This document shows positions 56,132 through 64,000 of a DNA stretch of 64,000 bases, one piece after another. The position numbers and the translations under genes were made by a program. The notes beneath the pieces are model-generated. The model searched no databases and had not been told where the DNA came from. It saw only the letters and a list, made by a program, of their open reading frames with translations. Each line of letters opens with the position of its first letter. The stretch's first letter is position 1. Origin of the DNA: Tahibacter soli (GTDB lineage: Bacteria; Pseudomonadota; Gammaproteobacteria; Xanthomonadales; Rhodanobacteraceae); NCBI RefSeq assembly GCF_025717065.2, contig NZ_JAOVZO020000018.1:1178001-1242000 (forward strand). The letters are read 5' to 3'.

Positions 56132-56277
56132 CGGTTTGATACCGGTTTGCTATCGCCCGGATAGCGGGCCGGCAAGGCGCGCGGCGGTCGCGGAACGACA
56201 GTCGGCAGACCGACCGTCACCACCGCGTCATGCGGCTGTGTTCGCGGTCATCACCCCCCGCGCCGAGGTCCATGACG

Positions 56278-58587
56278 ATGTTGCTACGCCCGAATCGACT
56301 CGCTCTTGCACTGCTTGCCCTGCTCGCGTCCCCCGCTTACGCGAAACCCGTGACCGTCGCGCCGGCCGGCGGCGAAACCTGCTCCGCCGACGGCCTGTGC
56401 CTGACGCTGACCGTCGGCCGCGCCGATCCGGCGAACCCGCAGGCCTGTGCGGCCGAGGGCCCGCTGACGGTCGACGTCGGCGACCCGGTCAGCTGGTGCT
56501 ACACGCTGCGCAACGCCGGCACGCGCACGCTCGGCTTCCACAACGTGACCGACAGCGTGCACGGCGCGGTGCTGTCGCAGCTCGCGCGCATCCTCGCGCC
56601 GGGCGAGTCGTACAGCCACGTGCGCGTCGAGCGTGCCGGCACGGCGACGACCGGCGCCGTGAACGCGCGCTGGACCGCGAGCGAGACGCAGTCGAGCTAC
56701 ACGACCGACGATGCGATCGCGTTCGACTACATCGACGCGACCGACGGCGACCAGCTCGCGATGACGGGCGGCTTCGCCAGCGCGCGCAGCACGGCCGTGA
56801 CGCTGCCGTTTCCGATCGACTTCTTCGGCACGGTCACCGACCGGCTCTGCGTGGGGCACGGCGGCGTCATCGTCGTCGATACGTTCGTGTGCGCGCCGCC
56901 GAGCACGTTCGGCTTTCCGTCGTTCTACGTCGACAAGGCGATCGCGCCGATGTGGTCGAGCTTCGACAAGGACGTCGGTGCGACGTACATCAAGACGCTC
57001 GGCGAAGCCGGCCAGCGCCGCACCGTGATCGAGTGGAAGGACTACGCGCTCGACTTCCCGGAAATGCCGGGCTTCACGTTCGAGGTCGTGTTCGAGGAGG
57101 CCACCGGCGCGATCGTGTTCAACTATGCGTCGACCGGCTCGGGCGACGGCGCGTTCGGCGACGCCGGCGAAATGGCGGCGGTGGGACTGCAGTCGAGCGC
57201 CTCGACCGGCGTCGTCTACTCGTTGTTCGACCCGAATCTCGCGCCCGGCGACGCCGTGCGCTTCACGCCGGCACCGACGCAGACGTGGTCGGTCGATGCG
57301 AGCGTAGCGGTCGACATCGGCGCCGCGCGGCTCATGCTGCCGGTGCCGTCGCTGACCGCGAACGCGGGCGTCGGCATGACGATCCAGCAGCCGATGGTGG
57401 TGGTCAACACCGGCAACCGCGCGCTGACGTGGAGCGCCGGCGAATATCCGGCGGCGCCGCTCGCCGCGCTCGCGCCGCTGAAACTCGCGCCGCGCGTCGC
57501 CGAAAACGCGAGCCTGACGCGCGCCGGGCGCGATCCCCATCCGCGCGTGCTGCGCGCCGCGCCGCGCGCCGCCGCGCCGCTCGGCGGCTGGGACGTGCCG
57601 GCCTACGGCATGCAGTCGGTGCCGGGCGAAGGGCTCAACTACGTCACGCTCGACCTGCGCAACGACGCGGCGCTGCAGACGATCGTCCCGGCGATCGACC
57701 AGCGCGGCTTCGCCGGCATCACCGGCGGCGACTTCGTCGGCGAGGACTTCACGCAGCAGCTGATGATCGACAGCGACTACGACCGCCTGTACCGCTTCGA
57801 CACGCTCACGGGCGCATCGACGCTCGTCGGCTGGCCGACCGGCAACATGACCAACGGCTTCGAGTACTGGAGCGGCGTGACGTGGGACGCGTCGACCGAC
57901 ACGCTGTACGGCGTCACGTCGCGCTACAACGCGCAGCGCGAGTGCTTCTGGACCGGCCTGTACACGATCGACGCGACGACGGCCGCGGCGAGCTACGTCG
58001 GCCCGATCGACACCGGCGCCGACAACTGCCTGATCGACATCGCGGTCGACGGCAACGGCGCGATGTTCGGCCTCGACATCAAGACCGACACGTTGATCGC
58101 GATCGACAAGGCCACCGGCAAGGCGACGACGGTCGGTTCGCTCGGCGTCGACGCGAACTATCTGCAAAGCATCAAGTTCGACCGCTCGACCGGCACGCTG
58201 TACTGGGCCGGCTACGCGCAGGGCATCGGTTTCGTCGCGACGATCGACCCGGTCACCGGCCAGCCGACGATGGTCGGCCCGACGCCGGGCAACCGCGAGA
58301 TGGCGGCGGTCGCGATCGCCAAGGCCGGCGGCGACTGCAGCCAGCCGCTCGACACGCCGTGGCTGACGATCAACACGACGGGCGGCACGCTCGAGCCGGG
58401 TGCGCCGGCCGGCGTGTATCCGCTGACGTTCGACGCGTCGCAACTCGCCGCCGGCGAGTACCGCGCGTCGATCTGCGTGTTCAGCAACGATCCGGCGTAT
58501 CGCGCGCATCCGGCGATCGTGCCGGTGAGCTTCACCGTGCACGCGCCCGACGCGATCTTCGCGAACGGATTCGAACAGGCGCGGTAA
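56278..58587 (+). CDS. Large secreted protein with DGFE-type C-terminal tail
   Basis: This 769-residue protein has a signal peptide (about 1-23), a first beta domain (about 25-110, like DUF11), a central jelly-roll-like region (about 125-330; WTASETQSSYTTDDAIAFDY, FDYIDATDGD), and a propeller-like region of short repeats (about 475-680; DSDYDRLYRFDTLTGAS, DIKTDTLIAIDKATGKA, VTGQPTMVG). It ends APDAIFANGFEQAR. ATG at 56278 is chosen because GAGG lies 9 bases upstream; 56272 is also possible. Function unknown; extracellular or surface location is likely. Confidence 0.76.
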   Translation: MLLRPNRLALALLALLASPAYAKPVTVAPAGGETCSADGLCLTLTVGRADPANPQACAAEGPLTVDVGDPVSWCYTLRNAGTRTLGFHNVTDSVHGAVLSQLARILAPGESYSHVRVERAGTATTGAVNARWTASETQSSYTTDDAIAFDYIDATDGDQLAMTGGFASARSTAVTLPFPIDFFGTVTDRLCVGHGGVIVVDTFVCAPPSTFGFPSFYVDKAIAPMWSSFDKDVGATYIKTLGEAGQRRTVIEWKDYALDFPEMPGFTFEVVFEEATGAIVFNYASTGSGDGAFGDAGEMAAVGLQSSASTGVVYSLFDPNLAPGDAVRFTPAPTQTWSVDASVAVDIGAARLMLPVPSLTANAGVGMTIQQPMVVVNTGNRALTWSAGEYPAAPLAALAPLKLAPRVAENASLTRAGRDPHPRVLRAAPRAAAPLGGWDVPAYGMQSVPGEGLNYVTLDLRNDAALQTIVPAIDQRGFAGITGGDFVGEDFTQQLMIDSDYDRLYRFDTLTGASTLVGWPTGNMTNGFEYWSGVTWDASTDTLYGVTSRYNAQRECFWTGLYTIDATTAAASYVGPIDTGADNCLIDIAVDGNGAMFGLDIKTDTLIAIDKATGKATTVGSLGVDANYLQSIKFDRSTGTLYWAGYAQGIGFVATIDPVTGQPTMVGPTPGNREMAAVAIAKAGGDCSQPLDTPWLTINTTGGTLEPGAPAGVYPLTFDASQLAAGEYRASICVFSNDPAYRAHPAIVPVSFTVHAPDAIFANGFEQAR

Positions 58588-58596
58588 CGCACCGGG

Positions 58597-58627
58597 AAAA
58601 AGCGGCGGCGCAAGAACGCGCCGCCGC
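58597..58627 (-). terminator. Intrinsic terminator for the hydrolase at 58658-59641
   Basis: A perfect 10-base-pair stem (GCGGCGGCGC / GCGCCGCCGC) with a 6-base loop is flanked on its left by AAAAA, which on the minus strand is a TTTTT run. It lies just after the minus-strand hydrolase stop (58658) and only 10 bases past the plus-strand stop at 58587. The T run points to the minus strand as the terminated strand. Confidence 0.82.
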
Positions 58628-58657
58628 AAGGGGTGTTGCGGGAGGGGGCGACGCCGA

Positions 58658-59641
58658 TCAGCTCTTCACGAACGCCAGCATGTCGGCGTTGAGCTTTTCC
58701 TTGTGCGTGTCGGTGATGCCGTGCGGCGCGCCGGCGTAGACCACGAGCTTGGCGTGCGGCACGAGCTTCGCCGACGCGCGCGCCGCCGCGTCGATCGGCA
58801 CGATCTGGTCGTCGTCGCCGTGCAGGATCAGCGTCGGCTTGTCGAATTTCTTCAGGTCCTCGGTGAAGTCGGTTTCCGAGAACGCCTTGATGCAGTCGTA
58901 CGTGTTCTTGTGGCCGCCGAGCATGCCCTGCATCCAGAACGCGTCGATGACGCCCTGCGAGGGCTTGGCGCCCGGGCGGTTGTAGCCGAAGAACGGGCCG
59001 CTCGCGATGTTCTTGTACAGCTGCGAGCGGTCGGCGATCGAACCTGCGCGGATCTCGTCGAACACGCTGACCGGCAGGCCGCCGGGGTTCTTGTCGGTCT
59101 TGACCATCAGCGGCGGCACCGCCGAGATCAGGCCGAGCTTCGCGATGCGCTTCGTGCCGTGACGGCCGACGTAGCGTGCCACTTCGCCGCCGCCGGTCGA
59201 AAAGCCGAACAATGCGGCATCTTTTACATCGAGCGTGTCGAGGAGGTGCGCCAGGTCGTCGGCGTAGGTGTTCATCTCGTTGCCGTGCCAGGGCTGGCTC
59301 GAACGGCCGTGGCCGCGGCGGTCGTGCGCGATCACGCGGAAGCCGTTGGACGCGAGATGGAACATCTGCGCTTCCCAGCTGTCGGCGGTCAGCGGCCAGC
59401 CGTGGCTGAGCACGACGGTCGGGCCGGTGCCCCAGTCCTTGTAGTAGATCTGCGTGCCGTCTTTCGTGGTGACGTAGCTCATCGGTGTGCTCCGGGCGGT
59501 TGAAGGTGGGGCGGAAGCGGCGGACTTGCCGCCGGCGGCGAACGCCGGCAGCGGCAGCGCTGCGGTGGCGGCGAGCGCGGCGGCGGCGACGACGAGCGCG
59601 CGGCGTTCCGCGTCGATCGACGTGGGATCGGTTTCGTGCAT
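58658..59641 (-). CDS. Chloroperoxidase-like alpha/beta hydrolase
   Basis: The 327-residue protein has an alpha/beta hydrolase domain with [11 protein letters not shown] (oxyanion), the nucleophile elbow GFSTGGGE (about 150), the Asp in [10 protein letters not shown] and the catalytic His in [10 protein letters not shown]. It is close to cofactor-free chloroperoxidases and esterases. The N-terminal region [19 protein letters not shown] resembles a Tat-type signal. A second in-frame ATG at 59482, with GGAG upstream, gives MSYVTTKDG, the usual start of cytoplasmic relatives, so a shorter form may also be made. The stop is followed by a strong terminator. Confidence 0.83.
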   Translation of the reverse strand: MHETDPTSIDAERRALVVAAAALAATAALPLPAFAAGGKSAASAPPSTARSTPMSYVTTKDGTQIYYKDWGTGPTVVLSHGWPLTADSWEAQMFHLASNGFRVIAHDRRGHGRSSQPWHGNEMNTYADDLAHLLDTLDVKDAALFGFSTGGGEVARYVGRHGTKRIAKLGLISAVPPLMVKTDKNPGGLPVSVFDEIRAGSIADRSQLYKNIASGPFFGYNRPGAKPSQGVIDAFWMQGMLGGHKNTYDCIKAFSETDFTEDLKKFDKPTLILHGDDDQIVPIDAAARASAKLVPHAKLVVYAGAPHGITDTHKEKLNADMLAFVKS

Positions 59642-59871
59642 GGCAACCCTCTCGGCGAGGCGCGCGGCACGGGCCGCGCGGGCCGGAAGATCATGCGCGC
59701 CGCGCCGAAACCGCGCAGTCCCCGAACGGGTATGGCGCCTTGCCCTGTTCGGGGAGCCCGGCCGTGCGCGGAGGCTGCGAACAATGATAGTTTTGCGCAG
59801 GTTTTCCCGAATGCATCGAACGTGCGGCGCTCGCCGCGCGACGACAACGGCTTGCGCACCAAGGGGGAGCG

Positions 59872-62766
59872 ATGCTGATCGTGAAGGACGGCCTCGGCCG
59901 CGCGTTCGATCTCGACGCGAACACGCCGCTCAGCGACACGCTGCGCGCGCTGTCGCAAAGCCGCGGCGTCGGCATCGGCGACGCGCTCGTCGCGCTGTAC
60001 AACTATCTGCACGGCGCGCTCGCGCAGAACTCGGCGCTCGCCAAGGCCGCGGCCGCCGCGCTGACCAAGGCCGAAACCGACGATGCGACGCTGACCGCGA
60101 TCCTCGACGGCGCGCTCGGCAAGTTCCTGCTCGACCGCGAAGGCGGCAATCCGCTGCCGGTGCCGCGCACGCTCGCGTCGGCCGGCGCGCCGCTCGCCTA
60201 CGCGCTGGACGCGAAGAAGACGATCGCCGCGAAAACCGGCGACGTGACCTTGTCGTTCGCGCCGACGGCCGGCGCGACGGCGCAGATCGCGGTGCTGCGC
60301 GGGCCGTCGCCGTCGGTCGATCCGCCGCTGGCGCTGCCGGCCGGCGACGCGCTGCTGCGCTTTTCGCTGTCGGGCGAGGTCGACGTCGAAGGTTCGTTCA
60401 AGGTGCCGTTCAACGGCGGCAGCGGCGCGGGCTCGGCCGGCGCCGGCGCGAGCGTCGAGATCGACGCGCTGTTCCAGTGGCCCGCGACGACGACCGTCGC
60501 CGGCGCGCTCGTCGAAAGCGTGGGCGGGCTCGCGTCGCCGTGGGATCTCGACGTCGTCGCGGCCGATCTCGCGCCGGTCGATGCGGGCGGCGAATGCCGC
60601 GGACTGCGCCGTCTCGCGTTCGACCTGACCGGCGATCTGCACCTGACCGGCACCGTGGGCCTCGGCCGCAGCTGGCGCTACGTCGACAAGAATTTCGCGC
60701 AAGGCGTCGATCTCAACGCGACGCTCGGCGTGCAGGCCGACCTGTCGCTCGGCTGGTCGCGCAACGGCGCGTTCCGGCTGACCGTCGAGCGCGCGTCGGA
60801 CGGCTCCGTCGCGATCGGCGTGCATCGCACCGACGGCACGCAGGGCACGTTCGGCGCCGATCTCACGGCGGGGCTCGTCGTCACCGGGCTCGGACAGGCC
60901 GCGCAGCCGATCGTCGACGATCTGTTTCCCGATGCGACGGGTCTCATGCAGAAGCTGCGCGCGTGGAGCGCGCCGGGGACGATGCTCGTCGACCGGCTGC
61001 TCGCGCAGATCGGCAGCGACGATCCCGCGGTCGCGGCGCTCGCGCAGCTGCTGCTCGGCCGCACGACGAGCGGTGAGGCGCAGACGCAGATTCGCGACCT
61101 GATCCTCGCCGAGATCAAGGAGCAGGTGAACACGTATGTGCCGTTCTGGAAACAGCTGTCGCAGCCGACCGCGCTCGCCGCGCAGCTGTCGGCCGCGCTC
61201 GCGCGCCGCTTCGGCGCCGAGGGCGACGCGGCGGCGCTGATCGCGCAGCAGCTGCAGAAGTGGCTCGCGCCGGCGCTGACGAAGGCGTACCAGGATTTTT
61301 CCGCGGCGATGACGACGCTCGCGACCGACGCGTCGAACACGCTCGCGCCGCTGCTGGCCGCGTTCGGCAAGATCGGCGAAGACGTCGCCGCGCTGACGAA
61401 GGCGATCGACGCCGACGCGTCGGCCGTCGTCACGCCGGCGCTGCGCCTGATGCAGCGCTACGAGGCGATTCGCGCGCAGGTGCTCGATGCGGTGACGGCC
61501 GCATCGAAACTCAAGCTCGGCCTGGGCCTGAAGCTTGCGTATTCGCGCACGACGAACGACACGGCCGAAGTGTCGTTCCGCGTCGCGCAGGTGACCGACC
61601 GCACGCGGCTCGTCTACCGCAGCCTCGTGACCGGGCGCCTGGACGCCGCGTGGGGCGTGCTGCAGGCCGCGATCGACGCCGGCGAGATCGTCGCGCTCGA
61701 CGGCGCGTTCACGAGCGCGATCGCGCGGTCGCGCAGCCTCGATCTGTCGCTGTCGTTCGGCGACGCGTCGATCGCGTGGGACGCGTCGTCCGCGTCGAGC
61801 GCGACGATCACGGTCGAGGCGAACGGCATGCTCAGCGTCGGGCAGGGCCGGTTCACGAGTTCCAATGTGGCCAAGGCGTTCGGCCGGTCGAGCGGCGCGA
61901 GCTTCGGCGGCACGCTCGACGTCGCCGCGGCGCTCGCGCATCCGGCCGCCGCGCTGCCGGTCGCGTTCGGGTTCGCGCTGAACTATCAGGACAAGCGCAT
62001 GCAGCCGTCGGAACTGGCGACGTACCTGCGGTCGCTGCAGCGCGTCGGCGGCGGCGCGGCGCTGTTCGGCGACGACGCGGTGCGCGCCGCGCTCGCGCAG
62101 TACGGCGCGGCGCCGGCCGACGCGCGCGTCGACACCGTCGTGAACCTCGACGCGGCGACGCTGCAGCGCGTGTTCGATCTGACGACGACGAGCAACGGCC
62201 GCGCGCGCATCCTCGCGACCGCGCGCGCTGCGCTGTTCGCGGCCGGCGCGGCGCGCGACACGGGCGTCGCCGTGCTCACCGCGCTCGCGGGCGGCACGAA
62301 TCCCGCGGCGATCGCGCAGGTACTCGCCGATCTCGCCGATCTCGACGCGTTCGCGATCGGCCAGCGCTACGGCGCCAAGACCGGGCAGACGCTGCCGACG
62401 ACCAGCGGCGCCGACCAGCGCGTGTACCAGGACGTGCGCAACATCAACGGCCTCGCCGCCGGCCTCGTCGACGCGCTGACCGCGCTCGCCGGCGCGCCGG
62501 CGCTGTTCGTCGCGGCGCAGGCGCAGACCGGCGATCCGGCCGCGCAGGCGACGCGCTACGCGCGCGCGCTCGACGGCGTCAACACGCGCGTCAACGCGGG
62601 CATCGGCGCGTGGTTCGAACAGTTCGGACAGACCGACCAGGCGCCGTCGTTCGCGGTGGCGCTGCTCGCGTCGCTCGCGCAGCTGGCCGACCTGCCGGCG
62701 CCGCTGCTCGTGCCCGTCGCGCAGGTGCGCAGCGCGGCCGGCACGCTGCGCGTCCTTGCATTCTGA
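59872..62766 (+). CDS. Large unrecognised protein, first gene of a possible new operon
   Basis: I recognise no family in this 964-residue protein. It has no signal peptide and no long hydrophobic helix; composition is Ala-rich with even hydrophobic spacing. Residues about 130-360 and 560-770 look beta-rich with alternating polar and apolar residues (for example [52 protein letters not shown]). Helical stretches lie at about 25-110, 395-545 and 780-960. The internal similarity of the beta segments suggests a duplicated scaffold. The start follows GGGGGAGCG. A membrane protein gene follows after 14 bases; a third gene starts later. Confidence 0.75.
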   Translation: MLIVKDGLGRAFDLDANTPLSDTLRALSQSRGVGIGDALVALYNYLHGALAQNSALAKAAAAALTKAETDDATLTAILDGALGKFLLDREGGNPLPVPRTLASAGAPLAYALDAKKTIAAKTGDVTLSFAPTAGATAQIAVLRGPSPSVDPPLALPAGDALLRFSLSGEVDVEGSFKVPFNGGSGAGSAGAGASVEIDALFQWPATTTVAGALVESVGGLASPWDLDVVAADLAPVDAGGECRGLRRLAFDLTGDLHLTGTVGLGRSWRYVDKNFAQGVDLNATLGVQADLSLGWSRNGAFRLTVERASDGSVAIGVHRTDGTQGTFGADLTAGLVVTGLGQAAQPIVDDLFPDATGLMQKLRAWSAPGTMLVDRLLAQIGSDDPAVAALAQLLLGRTTSGEAQTQIRDLILAEIKEQVNTYVPFWKQLSQPTALAAQLSAALARRFGAEGDAAALIAQQLQKWLAPALTKAYQDFSAAMTTLATDASNTLAPLLAAFGKIGEDVAALTKAIDADASAVVTPALRLMQRYEAIRAQVLDAVTAASKLKLGLGLKLAYSRTTNDTAEVSFRVAQVTDRTRLVYRSLVTGRLDAAWGVLQAAIDAGEIVALDGAFTSAIARSRSLDLSLSFGDASIAWDASSASSATITVEANGMLSVGQGRFTSSNVAKAFGRSSGASFGGTLDVAAALAHPAAALPVAFGFALNYQDKRMQPSELATYLRSLQRVGGGAALFGDDAVRAALAQYGAAPADARVDTVVNLDAATLQRVFDLTTTSNGRARILATARAALFAAGAARDTGVAVLTALAGGTNPAAIAQVLADLADLDAFAIGQRYGAKTGQTLPTTSGADQRVYQDVRNINGLAAGLVDALTALAGAPALFVAAQAQTGDPAAQATRYARALDGVNTRVNAGIGAWFEQFGQTDQAPSFAVALLASLAQLADLPAPLLVPVAQVRSAAGTLRVLAF

Positions 62767-62780
62767 AGACGGAGATATCC

Positions 62781-63830
62781 ATGTTCGGTTCGGAAATCCT
62801 GGACGTCGCGATCGGTCTGTCGCTGATCTATCTGTTGCTGGCGTCGATCTGCAGCCTGCTGCGCGAACGCGCCGAGGCGCTGCTGAAAACGCGCGCGATC
62901 GATCTCGAACGGGGCATCCGCTCGCTGCTCGACGATCCGGACGGCGTGATGGCCGCGAAGATCTACAACCATCCGCTCGTCAGCGGCCTGTTCGTCGGCA
63001 CGTACGACCCGAACGCGCTCAAGGGCGCCGGCGACGACAAGCGCATGCCGCGCGGCACGACGCTGCCGTCGTACATCCCGGCGAAGAACTTCGTCGGCGC
63101 GCTGCTCGATACCGTCGGCGGCACCTCGGCGGCCGACCTGCGCACCGCCGCGGCGACGATTCCCGACGACGCCGTGCGCAAGGTGATGCTGCATGCGCTC
63201 GACGACGCGGCCGGCGACGTCGCGCGCCTGCGCACGAATCTCGAAACGTGGTTCAACAACGGCATGGACAGCGTATCGAGCTGGTACCGGCGGCGCAGCC
63301 AGAACGTGATCATGCTGCTGGCGCTGGTCGCGACGGTCGTGGTCAACGCCAACACGCTGACGATCGTCGAACGCCTGTCGATCGACGATTCGCTGCGCGC
63401 GACGCTCGTGGCGCAAGCCGGCGACCGCGGCGGGCAGGGCGTCGCCGTCGCCGATCCGTACGCGCAGCTCGGCAAGCTCGGCCTGCCGCTGGGCTGGCAG
63501 GGCGGCTGGCCCGGCGCGCGCGGCAATCCGCTGGTCGCCGCGCCCGCCGCCGTCGGCTGGGCGTGGTGGTGGGAGCAGGTGCTGCAGCCGCTGATCGGGC
63601 TGCTCCTGACCGCGTTCGCGGTATCGCTCGGCGCGCCCGTATGGTTCGACGTGATGAACCGGCTGGTGTCGCTGCGCGCGTCGCTCAAGCCGCCCGAGAC
63701 GCCGGTGCCGGCCGCGCCGCCGAACGTGACGGTACAGATGGTGATGCCGGCGGCGGCGGGCGACTTGTCCAACAATGGAATTTCGCCGGCAGGCGCGGAA
63801 CCGAACGTCGCGAACGTTGTCGCAAAGTGA
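62781..63830 (+). CDS. Membrane protein of the same operon
   Basis: The 349-residue protein has an N-terminal membrane helix (about 5-26, GLSLIYLLLASICSLL), an amphipathic charged segment (about 27-170; YNHPLVSGLF, AKNFVGALLD), a second helix pair (about 172-198) and a third near 262-285 (PLIGLLLTAFAVSLGAPVWF). The tail is Pro/Ala/Asn-rich. I do not recognise a named family. The gene follows the 964-residue protein by 14 bases with GGAGATATCC as ribosome site, so they are made together and probably act together at the membrane. Confidence 0.78.
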   Translation: MFGSEILDVAIGLSLIYLLLASICSLLRERAEALLKTRAIDLERGIRSLLDDPDGVMAAKIYNHPLVSGLFVGTYDPNALKGAGDDKRMPRGTTLPSYIPAKNFVGALLDTVGGTSAADLRTAAATIPDDAVRKVMLHALDDAAGDVARLRTNLETWFNNGMDSVSSWYRRRSQNVIMLLALVATVVVNANTLTIVERLSIDDSLRATLVAQAGDRGGQGVAVADPYAQLGKLGLPLGWQGGWPGARGNPLVAAPAAVGWAWWWEQVLQPLIGLLLTAFAVSLGAPVWFDVMNRLVSLRASLKPPETPVPAAPPNVTVQMVMPAAAGDLSNNGISPAGAEPNVANVVAK

Positions 63831-63932
63831 ACAATCGCCGCACGTTCGCTCCGACGACTGGCTTTCGTCCGCCGACTTGTTCATGATCGCCGTCGTCGGC
63901 GCCCGGTTTACCAGTCGCGAGAGGCATCCCCG

Positions 63933-64000
63933 ATGGAAGGAATGTCGGACGGTGAGAGACCCCCATCGGAACCTGCCGCGCCGGCCGTCTCCGAGTCCGA
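63933..64000 (+). CDS. Start of a third operon gene, cut by the window end
   Basis: An ATG at 63933 preceded by GAGAGGCATCCCCG opens a frame reading MEGMSDGERPPSEPAAPAVSE and continues to the edge of the window. The first residues are charged and Pro/Ala-rich, like a flexible N-terminal tail. The gene begins 102 bases after the membrane protein stop and is likely part of the same unit. Nothing can be said about its product. Confidence 0.5.
   Translation, partial: MEGMSDGERPPSEPAAPAVSES

Overview
The window is one contiguous stretch of a very GC-rich (roughly two thirds or more G+C by eye), gene-dense chromosome. Strong third-position GC, several secreted proteins ending in a D-x-I-F-x-D/N-G-F-E type tail, dense intergenic palindromes, and the mix of TonB receptor, RND efflux, GGDEF and two-component genes all suggest a gammaproteobacterium of the Lysobacterales (Xanthomonadales), perhaps a Rhodanobacteraceae-like soil or water organism. 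That placement is inference. No rRNA, tRNA, CRISPR array, insertion sequence or prophage was recognised.

Layout. 1-981: no gene, but three GG-centred palindromes, a larger inverted repeat and about five copies of a 104-bp tandem repeat. 982-2944: patatin-like lipase and 3-hydroxybutyrate dehydrogenase (storage-lipid or ketone-body metabolism). 3352-5948: two adjacent secreted proteins sharing a P-domain-like module, closed by a strong terminator. 6007-9648: lactonase-like metallo-beta-lactamase, AraC regulator, hotdog thioesterase and FabF-like ketosynthase. 9944-11557: secreted DUF11-type protein. 11592-17229: membrane/TPR-like protein, TetR regulator with a palindrome over its own start codon, Lnt-like acyltransferase, D-threonine-aldolase-like enzyme and LysR regulator. 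17352-19433: secreted beta-helix protein. 19480-22780: two tandem membrane Ser/Thr kinases. 23034-27705: two beta-lactamase-fold serine hydrolases around a LytS/LytTR two-component pair. 27773-29687: a BtaA/BtaB-like pair for betaine lipid synthesis.

29896-33274: CHAD protein, a small overlapping minus-strand gene, and a TonB-dependent receptor. 33282-35209: tandem DNA-polymerase-beta-fold nucleotidyltransferases. 35176-41561: a signalling block of GGDEF response regulator, CheB, CheR and a 1216-residue hybrid kinase; the last three are translationally coupled. 41822-43605: YheO-like regulator and aminotransferase. 43786-50966: MFP, RND pump, response regulator and histidine kinase overlapping in one operon, followed by an OmpV/MipA protein. 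51047-51839: divergent SRPBCC protein and ribbon-helix-helix protein around a palindrome. 52128-59641: lipoprotein alpha/beta hydrolase, CadC-like regulator with TPR-like repeats, a large secreted protein and a chloroperoxidase-like hydrolase. 59872-64000: an unrecognised operon of a 964-residue soluble protein, a 349-residue membrane protein and the start of a third gene.

The best candidates for undescribed biology are the 59872-64000 operon, the shared C-terminal tail on three otherwise unrelated secreted proteins, the tandem nucleotidyltransferases, and the betaine-lipid pair in this genomic setting.
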